Shown here: positions 36,025 through 43,492 of the stretch, in pieces | How positions within the stretch are numbered: the stretch's first letter is position 1 | Layout: each line of letters starts with the position of its first letter | Assembly: GCA_026419115.1 (NCBI GenBank) | Contig: JAOAAA010000007.1 | Location: forward strand, 1-51,883 | From: Gemmataceae bacterium | GTDB lineage: Bacteria; Planctomycetota; Planctomycetia; Gemmatales; Gemmataceae | DNA: 51,883 nt | Direction: 5' to 3' | The notes under the pieces: generated by a model | Seen by the model: the letters and a program-made list of their open reading frames with translations, nothing else | The model's database searches: none | What the model was told of the DNA's origin: nothing | Position numbers and translations under genes: made by a program

Positions 36025-37473
36025 ATGCCTCTTAACATTCCCTTGACTGAAGAGATGGTCCGTAAATTGGCCCCCAACGAGGCCATTTGGAATCGGGCGA
36101 TTGATGTATTAAACCAAGATAAGCTCATTCAAGCGGGTATCTCGCAAGATGGCACTTGGCTGATTGCCGAAGCCCAAGGCCCCGCGGAACAGCCGTTCCG
36201 AATCTCGGTCGATTTTATCGATCCGGCGCACCCCTATCCGAGGAGTAACGCGCCGGGGCATCGCATCCCCGATCAATTCGACAAGTATTGCTTGGCTCTG
36301 TTGCTCAAATATGTACGGAAACCCGAGGATTTCATCACCCGAGAACCCAGCGAAGACCTGATTCTCAAGCGGGATAAAAAGGTGGCAGCGGATGATCGGA
36401 AGAAGTTTGGCCCCGCGGCTCCGAAACGTCCCATCCGCGATTACGACAAACATCGTGCCGCACAACGAGATGGGTTTGAACTACTCGAAAAAATTATTTA
36501 CGAAATCGTTTCCGTTGGCAAGTGGTACGAGAAGGATCGTCTCGATAAATTTGATCGCTATGGAAAAACCTTGGTCGAATCTCACCTCCCTTTGGCTGCG
36601 TATACCCTGCGGCGATTGATTGCCTTGGGGAAACAAAAGGGTATCTCGGATGAAGAAAGGTTGGTCTACGGCGGGGAAGTCATCGGCCAACTGTATGCTA
36701 TCCACAAATACGGCAAGAATTATTTTGAAGGTGTTTTGACTGAAGGGGAATCGCAGTCGGATGCCGATGCGGTCAGTGGCGATGTTTTGGGGATTCAGTG
36801 GAACCTTTCGGACCTGAAAGAAAAGGGATACGCTCGGACCGAGCTGAATTTGTTAGAAGTGGCGTATGAACGAGTCGATGAGGAGTCTCGGCAACAACGG
36901 CTGGAAATTTCCCACCTGTTGGACCTGAGTACGGGCGAAGTGTTCCCCGCGATGGCAACGCGGCCGTTCAAAACTTTGACCCAAATTTTGGAACAACCCA
37001 GTTACGATCAACCCATATTCGTGGAAGAAGCGGTCCTTTACCCCGGTTGGTTGAATCGTCGCATTGCTTGGGAGAAAAGCAGCCAACGGGCTGGGATCGA
37101 TTATGCAGAAGCGTTGGCCATTGCCTATGAGCGTGCCGAGTCCGATTTCTCGGCCGTGACAGAAGCCTTCCGAGATCAAATGAGACACCCGCTAGCTCCC
37201 CGAGAGGCCGTTTTCTTGGTTCGAGCCGAAAAGGTCGGCCGAGTGAACGATAAAGTCACTTTAATTGAAGATGAAGCGGGCAATCGAATCGAATGTGCTG
37301 ATCGTCGAAAAGATTACTCGAATGTGGCCAATTTCCTCCGTGGGGCGGCTATGCCCAGCATGCAAAAACCTGCGGTGCTGGTGCGATTATTCGTACAACC
37401 CATTGCCAACGCAATCTATGCCCAACCCTTAGCTTTAATTACTCCCACCCAACATTTGCGTTTGGGTGTGTAA
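36025..37473 (+). CDS. Large uncharacterised protein with a degenerate SWIM-like N-terminus
   Basis: 482 residues from the ATG at 36025, preceded by GAGGAG. I do not recognise the whole protein. The first 100 residues follow the layout of SWIM domains: WNRAIDVLNQDKLIQAGISQDGTWLIAEAQGPAEQPFRISVDF, then where the zinc-binding Cys-x-Cys...Cys-x-His would lie, only one Cys remains (FDKYCLALLLKY). The rest is mostly helical with charged segments and ends in a beta-rich region (APREAVFLVRAEKVGRVNDKVTLIEDEAGN). No signal peptide or membrane helix is seen, so it should be cytoplasmic. A HEAT-repeat gene follows after 73 bases, so the two probably act together. Confidence 0.7.
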   Translation: MPLNIPLTEEMVRKLAPNEAIWNRAIDVLNQDKLIQAGISQDGTWLIAEAQGPAEQPFRISVDFIDPAHPYPRSNAPGHRIPDQFDKYCLALLLKYVRKPEDFITREPSEDLILKRDKKVAADDRKKFGPAAPKRPIRDYDKHRAAQRDGFELLEKIIYEIVSVGKWYEKDRLDKFDRYGKTLVESHLPLAAYTLRRLIALGKQKGISDEERLVYGGEVIGQLYAIHKYGKNYFEGVLTEGESQSDADAVSGDVLGIQWNLSDLKEKGYARTELNLLEVAYERVDEESRQQRLEISHLLDLSTGEVFPAMATRPFKTLTQILEQPSYDQPIFVEEAVLYPGWLNRRIAWEKSSQRAGIDYAEALAIAYERAESDFSAVTEAFRDQMRHPLAPREAVFLVRAEKVGRVNDKVTLIEDEAGNRIECADRRKDYSNVANFLRGAAMPSMQKPAVLVRLFVQPIANAIYAQPLALITPTQHLRLGV

Positions 37474-37546
37474 GCCTGCTCAGAAATCGTTTGTTTAGTA
37501 TGAGATAAGTTCGTCTTGGCGAAACCAAGACCTATAGAGAAAAAGA

Positions 37547-38695
37547 ATGGCGAAGACCAACGATCCAGTTCTCGACAGCTTGTTGAACACTGCCATGACC
37601 GGCCTTGATGAAGGGGGAAGCACCCAGCTTAAAAAATTTCTCCCTGATGCTGCCGAGGAATTACAACCCGCTGCCCAACGCTTTCTCGCAGCTGAAGATG
37701 ACGATGCGCCGGCCGTTCTAGCAGAATTGCTTTTTCTAGGTTTTTTCCACCGTCGGCAATCGGCCACGATTGGATACAAGGGGAACCTAGAAGTGGTCCC
37801 CACCGAAGACGTCCGTTGGGAAAGCAAAATGCCCGCGGAACCCCTTTATTTATTGGTTCCGGAAACCCGTGCCTTCGCCAAAAAGGTGAAACCCGAAGCC
37901 CAAGTGGAAACGATCGAGACGCATGTTCGCTTGGGCGACGCGGCAGATTTACGTTTATTGCAAATTTACCTGAAACATCTGGAAGATAAAAAGGCCGATA
38001 ACCCCGTTGCCGACATCGTTGCCAAAGATGCGATCCCCGCGTTCGGTAAACAAGTGCTTCCCGATCTTTGGCCGACTCTTGGACCGGATAATCGGACTTT
38101 TACGGCAGCCTCGAAGATCGATATTCAAAGCACACTCAAACGGTTGAGCAGTAAGACCGATCGTAAAACACGCGGTTCTCTCGGTGGGGTGGCCTCGGAA
38201 AAAACCAGTGATGTCACCAAGGCCGTGTTGAAATTGCTGGAAGATGCCGGCCCCATTGGTCCCGAAGCGATGCCCATGCTCAAGGCAGCCCTGCGGGTGG
38301 CAGAACCCGCTCTCAAACGCCGGATCGCAGAAACGTTTCTTCAGATGGGGGAAGCGGGGAAAGAGGCTATTCCGAACTTGATCGATGCTTTCGAGGGGGC
38401 CGGCTTTACGAAAGATTTTAACCTCATTCGTCCGATGGTGGTTCTCGGCAAAGATTCCCCCGAAGTCGCCCAAGCCCTTGCCCGAGCATTGGATGACAAA
38501 GATATGACCGTGCGGCTTTTGGCTGCCTTTAACATTGGTCTATTGGGGGAACCAGCTCGCGATATTCTCACCCCGCTCGAAACCGCCGCCATGAATGAGG
38601 TCGACCCCAAAACACGCAATCAGATTCACAAGACCTTGAACAAATTACGGGTTCGATTCGGCTTGGTTCCCCCCGAGTATAACGAATCGGCTTGA
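37547..38695 (+). CDS. HEAT-repeat protein
   Basis: 382 residues. The second half is made of HEAT-like helical pairs: VLKLLEDAGPIGPEAMPMLKAALRVAEPALKRRIAETFLQMGEAGKEAIPNLIDAF, then ALARALDDKDMTVRLLAAFNIGLLGEPARDILTPLETAA. The N-terminal half is a different helical domain (LNTAMTGLDEGGSTQLKKFLPDAAEELQPAAQRFL) shared with the preceding gene's context only. HEAT repeats form scaffolds for protein contacts. It probably forms an operon with the SWIM-like gene. It has no catalytic motif and no export signal. Confidence 0.8.
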   Translation: MAKTNDPVLDSLLNTAMTGLDEGGSTQLKKFLPDAAEELQPAAQRFLAAEDDDAPAVLAELLFLGFFHRRQSATIGYKGNLEVVPTEDVRWESKMPAEPLYLLVPETRAFAKKVKPEAQVETIETHVRLGDAADLRLLQIYLKHLEDKKADNPVADIVAKDAIPAFGKQVLPDLWPTLGPDNRTFTAASKIDIQSTLKRLSSKTDRKTRGSLGGVASEKTSDVTKAVLKLLEDAGPIGPEAMPMLKAALRVAEPALKRRIAETFLQMGEAGKEAIPNLIDAFEGAGFTKDFNLIRPMVVLGKDSPEVAQALARALDDKDMTVRLLAAFNIGLLGEPARDILTPLETAAMNEVDPKTRNQIHKTLNKLRVRFGLVPPEYNESA

Positions 38696-38722
38696 TCGAT
38701 TTGGCTAACCCGACATTCTCTC

Positions 38723-38789
38723 GAATGGGGTGAATCGGCTTCGTGCCGTTTGAGTCGATCGAATCGACGGAATGGGGTGAATCGGCCTG
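38723..38789 (+). repeat. Short direct repeat before the mod operon
   Basis: GAATGGGGTGAATCGGC occurs at 38723-38739 and 38770-38786. Part of the word (GAATCGGCTTG) also occurs at the end of the HEAT gene just upstream, suggesting local duplication. Confidence 0.75.
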
Positions 38790-38877
38790 AACCAATTGAT
38801 CGTCCTCTTTACGATTTCTTCATCCATGTGATGAGTCTGTGAACTTTCCCTTTTCTCTTGGGCTTTGTCCCGAGTTG

Positions 38878-38906
38878 TTGATTTCTTTTCTGAGGACTTC
38901 TATTAC
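38878..38906 (+). promoter_or_regulatory. Candidate promoter of the mod operon
   Basis: TTGATT (38878-38883), 17-base spacer, TATTAC (38901-38906). The predicted start near 38913 gives a leader of about 40 bases before the ATG at 38953. Confidence 0.45.
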
Positions 38907-38952
38907 AATTTCTCTAAAGTCCCCGATTTCAACCGACGTTGGTCAACTTACT

Positions 38953-40485
38953 ATGAAACGGAATCTCCCCTACCTATTATTTGGTGCGTCGTTAGCGGTC
39001 TTTTTGGGAATAGGTCTGGTTTACCTGGCCAACAAATCGTCACAAAACGAACTGAACGACAATCCCCCCCCCGTTGAAGAAGGTTTATTCGTGTTGTGTG
39101 CCCCTGCTTTAGAACCGGTTATTGAAAAGGCAGCCAGTGAATTTAGCAAAGAAACGGGAATCCAAATTCGTATTAAATACGATGCTTCCGAAGTGGCATT
39201 GCAACAACTCAAGCTCACGGGCAAGGGAGATGTTTTCATCCCTGCCGATGAAAGCTATATCAAACAAGCCCGTTCTGAAGGATATGTAGAACAATCGATT
39301 CCCTTGGCCAATATGACGGCCGTTTTGGCTGTGCGACCGAACTATCCGAAGCCTGCCGACCAACTCACTTGGAAAGAAGTTTTGGGCAAAGACTTCCGCT
39401 TAGTGACCAGCAGTACTCAAGCTACGGCGATTGGCAAACTCACCAAACAGGGGCTTCAAGAGATCGAACAATGGGATGCCTTCATGGCCAAAAATCCCGT
39501 GGAACTGGGCACGGTGAAAGAAGTGTTGATGTCGATCAAAACGGGGGCCGCCGATGGGGGCATCCTTTGGGATGCCCTGTTGCACGGCCATTCTGACATT
39601 GGGAAGGTCGCTCTTCCAGAATTAGCCCATATTAAAGCACAGGTCGAGGCAGGAGTTTGTTCCAAATCCAATCAACGCAGTGAAGCCCGTTGGTTTATCG
39701 AGTTTCTTGCCAAGCCTGAAGGGGGGGGGAAATTCTTCAAACAACTCGGCTATAATCCTCCGGCCCCGCCAACCCCTGGAGAAAGTGTTGGCCCCCCCGA
39801 TGGGGAAATAATTCTTTATGCCGGTTCCATGCTGCGGCCTGCCTTGGAACCGATCATTGAAGAGTTTTGCAAAGAAGAAAAGGTTACCGTTCGCCGAATC
39901 TACAACGGCTGCGGTATTCTTGTCAGCCAAATGCGAAGCGGTGCCCGCCCCGATTTGTATGTTTCTTGCGATACCCGCTTCATGGGGGAAGTTCAGGATT
40001 TCTTCGAGAAATCCGTCAATGTCTCGAATAATCAACTGGTGATTGTGGTGCAAAAAGGAAACCCACACGACATTAAATCTCTCAAAGACCTCGGCAAAGA
40101 GGGGCTTCGCGTCGGGGTCGGGCATGAACAACAATGCGCATTGGGGGCGATTAGCAAAGAAACCTTTATCAAATCGGGAACGTATGCGGCCGTTCGGCGG
40201 AACGTGGTGGTAGAATCACCGACCGGCGATTTGTTAGTGAATAAAATGCTCGCGGGTTCCCTCGATGCTGTGGTGGCTTATCGTACCAATTGGCTTCCCA
40301 ACACCGATAAACTCGATGCGATCCCCGTGACGGGCATTCCCTGTGCGGCGCCCATTCAACCGGCAGCCGTGGGCAAAGGTGCCCGCAATGCGGCCCTTTC
40401 GCAAAAGCTCCTTGAAAAAATTCGCTCGGAAACCTCGAAACGGATTTTCCTAGAGAATGGATTCGGCTGGGAAGAGAAACCATGA
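38953..40485 (+). CDS. Membrane-anchored tandem ModA-type molybdate/tungstate-binding protein
   Basis: 510 residues from the ATG at 38953 (MKRNLPYLLFGASLAVFLGIG); an in-frame start at 38839 would put 38 odd residues ahead of this helix. After the membrane segment and a Pro-rich spacer (encoded by a C9 tract) come two periplasmic binding-protein domains of the ModA class. Domain 1 (about 45-268) starts GLFVLCAPALEPVIEKAASEF and contains ASEVALQQL; domain 2 (about 284-508) starts GEIILYAGSMLRPALEPIIEEF and contains YNGCGILVSQMRSG and DLYVSCDTRFM. Each should bind an oxyanion such as molybdate or tungstate between two lobes. Two domains in one chain is unusual for ModA (normally about 250 residues). 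The stop overlaps the start of the permease gene by ATGA. Confidence 0.85.
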   Translation: MKRNLPYLLFGASLAVFLGIGLVYLANKSSQNELNDNPPPVEEGLFVLCAPALEPVIEKAASEFSKETGIQIRIKYDASEVALQQLKLTGKGDVFIPADESYIKQARSEGYVEQSIPLANMTAVLAVRPNYPKPADQLTWKEVLGKDFRLVTSSTQATAIGKLTKQGLQEIEQWDAFMAKNPVELGTVKEVLMSIKTGAADGGILWDALLHGHSDIGKVALPELAHIKAQVEAGVCSKSNQRSEARWFIEFLAKPEGGGKFFKQLGYNPPAPPTPGESVGPPDGEIILYAGSMLRPALEPIIEEFCKEEKVTVRRIYNGCGILVSQMRSGARPDLYVSCDTRFMGEVQDFFEKSVNVSNNQLVIVVQKGNPHDIKSLKDLGKEGLRVGVGHEQQCALGAISKETFIKSGTYAAVRRNVVVESPTGDLLVNKMLAGSLDAVVAYRTNWLPNTDKLDAIPVTGIPCAAPIQPAAVGKGARNAALSQKLLEKIRSETSKRIFLENGFGWEEKP

Positions 40486-41471
40486 AACCTGTCCGTGGCT
40501 GGTCGGACCGAATTTTTATTGGATGCCTGACACTCGTTGGGGTGGCCTTTGCCCTGCTCATCATCGGGATGTTAGCGGCTGATTTGTTTTTTATTGAATG
40601 GCGGAATTTCCTCGAACTTTATGAAAAGCCCGAAATCCGCTATGCCACCAAACTCACTTTACTTTCTTGCTTAACTGCCACCATTTTATCTTTGTGGGTA
40701 GCCGTGCCGTTCGGGTATGTTCTCAGTCGTCAAAATTTTCCGGGCAAAGCTCTTCTCGATATTATCGTGGATATTCCTTTGGTGCTCCCGCCCTTGGTCT
40801 TGGGGTTGAGCTTGTTGATTTTGTTCCAAACCCAAGTTGGTCGAGCGATCGAACAGACTTTAGAACGTCACACAGGCTGGATGCTGGTTTATCTCGCAAT
40901 TCCGGTGATTGGTTCGATACTGTTTTGGCCTTTGCTCAGTGGGAAACGGGCCTTGTTGTTGGTCGCCACTTTATTTCTTGTGATTGAGGCGGTGATGATC
41001 GGTTGGGTCGGCCCTCAATTGAAACCCTATTTGAATGATGCGTTTGGAACCCGTGTCACCTATGGGATCCCTGCGGTGATTTTGGCTCAATTTGCCGTCG
41101 CGGGATCGTTTGCCATCCGCACGATGAAGGTAACGTTCGATCAACTCTCGCCTCGCACTGAAAATGTCGCTTTGACATTAGGTTGTACCCGTGCGCAAGC
41201 ATTTTGGCTGGTTGTGGTTCCCGAATCGCGACGCGGAATCGTTTCGGCAGCGGGTGTGGCCTTTTCTCGTTCCCTTGGAGAATTTGGTCCGATTCTGGTT
41301 TTTGCCGGTACCACTCGGATGAAAACCGAAGTCCTTTCTTCGACGGTCTTTCTGGAACTATCTGTAGGTCGTTTGAATAATGCTTTGACCGTTTCGATGG
41401 TGCTCGTGGGACTTGCGTTTGTTATTCTGGGGTTGATGCGACTGTTTGGTTTGAGGAGCAAACCGATATGA
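40482..41471 (+). CDS. modB: ModB-type ABC permease with a central membrane insertion
   Basis: 329 residues, about 100 longer than typical ModB. The N- and C-terminal parts align with ModB: YATKLTLLSCLTATILSLWVAVPFGYVLSR, IVDIPLVLPPLVLGLSLLILF, and the EAA-type coupling motif ENVALTLGCTRAQAFWLVVVPESRRGIVSAAGVAFSRSLGEFGPILVFAG. Between residues about 120 and 200 there are two additional hydrophobic segments (MLVYLAIPVIGSILFWPLL and ALLLVATLFLVIEAVMIGWV) not present in the standard protein. It is joined to the binding-protein gene and to the ATPase gene by 4-base ATGA overlaps, so all three are translationally coupled. Confidence 0.88.
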   Translation: MKPVRGWSDRIFIGCLTLVGVAFALLIIGMLAADLFFIEWRNFLELYEKPEIRYATKLTLLSCLTATILSLWVAVPFGYVLSRQNFPGKALLDIIVDIPLVLPPLVLGLSLLILFQTQVGRAIEQTLERHTGWMLVYLAIPVIGSILFWPLLSGKRALLLVATLFLVIEAVMIGWVGPQLKPYLNDAFGTRVTYGIPAVILAQFAVAGSFAIRTMKVTFDQLSPRTENVALTLGCTRAQAFWLVVVPESRRGIVSAAGVAFSRSLGEFGPILVFAGTTRMKTEVLSSTVFLELSVGRLNNALTVSMVLVGLAFVILGLMRLFGLRSKPI

Positions 41472-42115
41472 TCCTCTGTGAAGATTTGCTCATTCAACAG
41501 GGGTCATTTTCTCTAGGCCCCCTTTCGTTAACGATCCCCACAGGCAAATATGCCGTGTTAATGGGCGAAACGGGTTGTGGAAAAACTTCGCTGCTAGAAT
41601 CGATCGTCGGTTTACGTCAGATTGCTTCGGGAAAAGTGATTGTGGATGGAGTGCTGGTGAATCGACTCCCGCCGGCCCAAAGACAATTTGGGTATGTCCC
41701 GCAGGATGGGGCCTTATTCACCACCATGACCGTGGCCGAGAATTTGAGCTTCGCCTTGATGATCCGCGGGGTTTCTCGACGCGAGCAAATTCAAAGGCAA
41801 AACGAACTCGCCCAAGAATTGGGAATCACGCATTTGCTCTCACGCATGCCTGCTAATCTCAGCGGGGGCGAAAAGCAACGGGTTGCTTTGGGAAGGGCTT
41901 TAGCCCATCGCCCGAAGTTGTTACTGCTCGATGAACCTTTAAGTTCGCTCGATCAGAAAACTCGCTCGGAGATGATCGAGATTCTCCGAGCAACTCATGC
42001 TCATTGGGGGCTAACCGTGCTGCATGTGACCCACCATAATGAGGAGGCCGACCGGTTAGCTCAAATTCGTTTTCGGCTGAACAAAGGTATCCTGATGAGC
42101 GAGTGGACCGCATGA
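41468..42115 (+). CDS. modC: ModC-type ABC transporter ATP-binding protein
   Basis: 215 residues. A minimal ABC ATPase: Walker A GETGCGKTSLL, Q-loop YVPQDGALF, signature LSGGEKQRVALGRAL, Walker B LLLLDEPLSSLD, switch His in HVTHH. It lacks the C-terminal regulatory (MOP/TOBE) domain found in E. coli ModC, so oxyanion feedback at that domain is absent. It energises uptake through the upstream permease. ATGA overlaps connect it to the permease gene and to the MoaD-like gene. Confidence 0.92.
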   Translation: MILCEDLLIQQGSFSLGPLSLTIPTGKYAVLMGETGCGKTSLLESIVGLRQIASGKVIVDGVLVNRLPPAQRQFGYVPQDGALFTTMTVAENLSFALMIRGVSRREQIQRQNELAQELGITHLLSRMPANLSGGEKQRVALGRALAHRPKLLLLDEPLSSLDQKTRSEMIEILRATHAHWGLTVLHVTHHNEEADRLAQIRFRLNKGILMSEWTA

Positions 42116-42381
42116 TTCATTTCAAACTCGAACTGATCGGCCTACTCAACGAATCGGGATGCACCGAACATGAAGTTGAACAAGGTACCCGATTATTCGA
42201 TTGGTTGCCTCAATATCTGAAAACACAATCGAACCGCATTCAGAAGCTGTTTTTAGAGAACGACCAAATCGCCCCTTCGATTATGGTGGTTCTCAACAAC
42301 GAACAAGTCCTGCCAACGAGTCACCCCGTACTCAAAGACAAGGACGAAGTACTCTTACTACCTGCCATCAGCGGAGGCTGA
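42112..42381 (+). CDS. MoaD/ThiS-like ubiquitin-fold protein ending in Gly-Gly
   Basis: 89 residues from the ATG at 42112, whose ATGA overlaps the modC stop. The C-terminus LKDKDEVLLLPAISGG is the hallmark of MoaD-like sulfur carriers, whose terminal Gly-Gly is adenylated and thiocarboxylated. The N-terminal part has the expected beta-grasp pattern (MIHFKLELIGLLNESG, LFDWLPQYL, PSIMVVLNNEQVLPTSHPV). MoaD is the small subunit of molybdopterin synthase, which makes the dithiolene that binds Mo or W. Finding it as the fourth gene of a molybdate-type transporter operon links metal uptake with cofactor synthesis. No MoaE or MoeB partner is adjacent. It could serve a specific enzyme rather than general Moco synthesis. 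Confidence 0.85.
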   Translation: MIHFKLELIGLLNESGCTEHEVEQGTRLFDWLPQYLKTQSNRIQKLFLENDQIAPSIMVVLNNEQVLPTSHPVLKDKDEVLLLPAISGG

Positions 42382-42570
42382 TCGGTTTTGAGGGAGTTAA
42401 TCGATATTGATATTGCGATATGTGCCTGAAAATGGGTCAGGTCCCTCGTGATAATTTCATGGGGGGGAGGCTGATTGTTCTCTACAGGGTAGGACGATTC
42501 ATCCCCAAAGTACCTGTTGCATACTAATCGAAGACGAGGCGAATGCTTCCCGCGTTGAGGGAGAAATTTG

Positions 42571-42585
42571 TATACTATCGGGATG
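42571..42585 (+). promoter_or_regulatory. Candidate leaderless start of kdsB
   Basis: TATACT (42571-42576), preceded by TG, lies six bases before the ATG at 42583, and no Shine-Dalgarno sequence precedes the ATG. The arrangement matches that before the ChbG/HpnK gene at 4136. A -35 is not obvious. Confidence 0.35.
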
Positions 42586-43356
42586 GATGCGGCGATCATT
42601 ATTCCGGCACGTTTAGCTTCAACTCGGTTACCGGCCAAACCCCTCCTTCGTGAGACTGGTAAATACTTGATTCAACATGTTTACGAACAGGCATTGCGCG
42701 TCCGAAATGTGTCTCAAGTAATTGTTGCCACCGATGCGGAGGAAATTGTTCAAGCGGTTCGATCCTTTGGGGGAACTGCGGTGATGACCTCCGATCAACA
42801 CCCCTCAGGGACCGATCGGGTTGCGGAGGTGGCTGCCACGCTCGATGTCCCGATCATTATCAATCTGCAGGGGGATGAACCGGGAATTGAACCGGAATAT
42901 CTCGAATTGCTCGCCGAGCTTTTGCGAGAAGAACCTTCCGCACAAATGGCCACGTTGGCAGTGCCGTTTCAGAACTTGGCCGATTTTCAAAACCCCAATG
43001 CAGTGAAAGTGGTGCTCGGCGAGAAAAACCGTGCTTTGTATTTTTCTCGGGCTTCGATTCCCTTTGTCCGAGACGGGCAACCCGATTTTTCCGCCCGACC
43101 GGCCCGTTTTCTGCATCATCTGGGGTTATATGCCTATCGTCGAGAATCGCTGTTGCAATTGGCTCAGATGCCCCCCCACCCGTTGGAACAATTAGAAAAA
43201 TTGGAACAATTGCGAGCCTTGGCAACCGGTTGGTTTATGCGGGTTGGTGTGGTTCCGTCCGCAGGTAAGGGAGTCGATACTCCCGAGGATTATGCTCGAT
43301 TTGTGGCAGAGTACCGAAATAGTGTACAGAGGAATCGTCAAGTCGCTCAGGACTGA
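42583..43356 (+). CDS. kdsB: 3-deoxy-manno-octulosonate cytidylyltransferase KdsB
   Basis: 257 residues from the ATG at 42583 (a TTG at 42568 overlaps a -10-like TATACT). KdsB activates Kdo as CMP-Kdo for lipid A/LPS core assembly. Seen: IIPARLASTRLPAKPLL, VIVATDAEEI, MTSDQHPSGTDRVAEV, INLQGDEPGIEPEYL, HLGLYAYRRESLLQLAQMPPHPLEQLEKLEQLRAL and GVDTPEDYARF, the full set of family motifs. Its presence implies Kdo-containing LPS and thus a Gram-negative outer membrane. Confidence 0.95.
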   Translation: MDAAIIIPARLASTRLPAKPLLRETGKYLIQHVYEQALRVRNVSQVIVATDAEEIVQAVRSFGGTAVMTSDQHPSGTDRVAEVAATLDVPIIINLQGDEPGIEPEYLELLAELLREEPSAQMATLAVPFQNLADFQNPNAVKVVLGEKNRALYFSRASIPFVRDGQPDFSARPARFLHHLGLYAYRRESLLQLAQMPPHPLEQLEKLEQLRALATGWFMRVGVVPSAGKGVDTPEDYARFVAEYRNSVQRNRQVAQD

Positions 43357-43357
43357 G

Positions 43358-43386
43358 TTCGACCTTATGCCGAAATCCCGTATAGT
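43358..43386 (+). promoter_or_regulatory. Candidate promoter for pyrG
   Basis: TTCGAC (43358-43363), 17-base spacer, TATAGT (43381-43386), starting just after the kdsB stop. The transcript would begin near 43393 and contain both copies of the leader repeat. Confidence 0.45.
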
Positions 43387-43397
43387 GAAGAGAGTAT

Positions 43398-43488
43398 GAA
43401 GTTTGTGTGGCGGTTCAACCGATTTTCTCATAGGTAGGGCAACGCGAAGTTTGCGGTTCAACCGACTTTTTGATGGGTAGGGCAACGC
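43398..43488 (+). repeat. Tandem leader repeat upstream of pyrG
   Basis: Two head-to-tail units of 48 and 43 bases (43398-43445 and 43446-43488). Both begin GAAGTTTG, share CGGTTCAACCGA and end GGTAGGGCAACGC; the second lacks five bases. The second unit ends four bases before the pyrG ATG and so forms its ribosome-binding region. Confidence 0.9.
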
Positions 43489-43492
43489 GAGA

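Noticed and set aside
39622..40134. 170-residue antisense frame within the tandem ModA gene
   Set aside because: Shadow of a clear two-domain binding protein.
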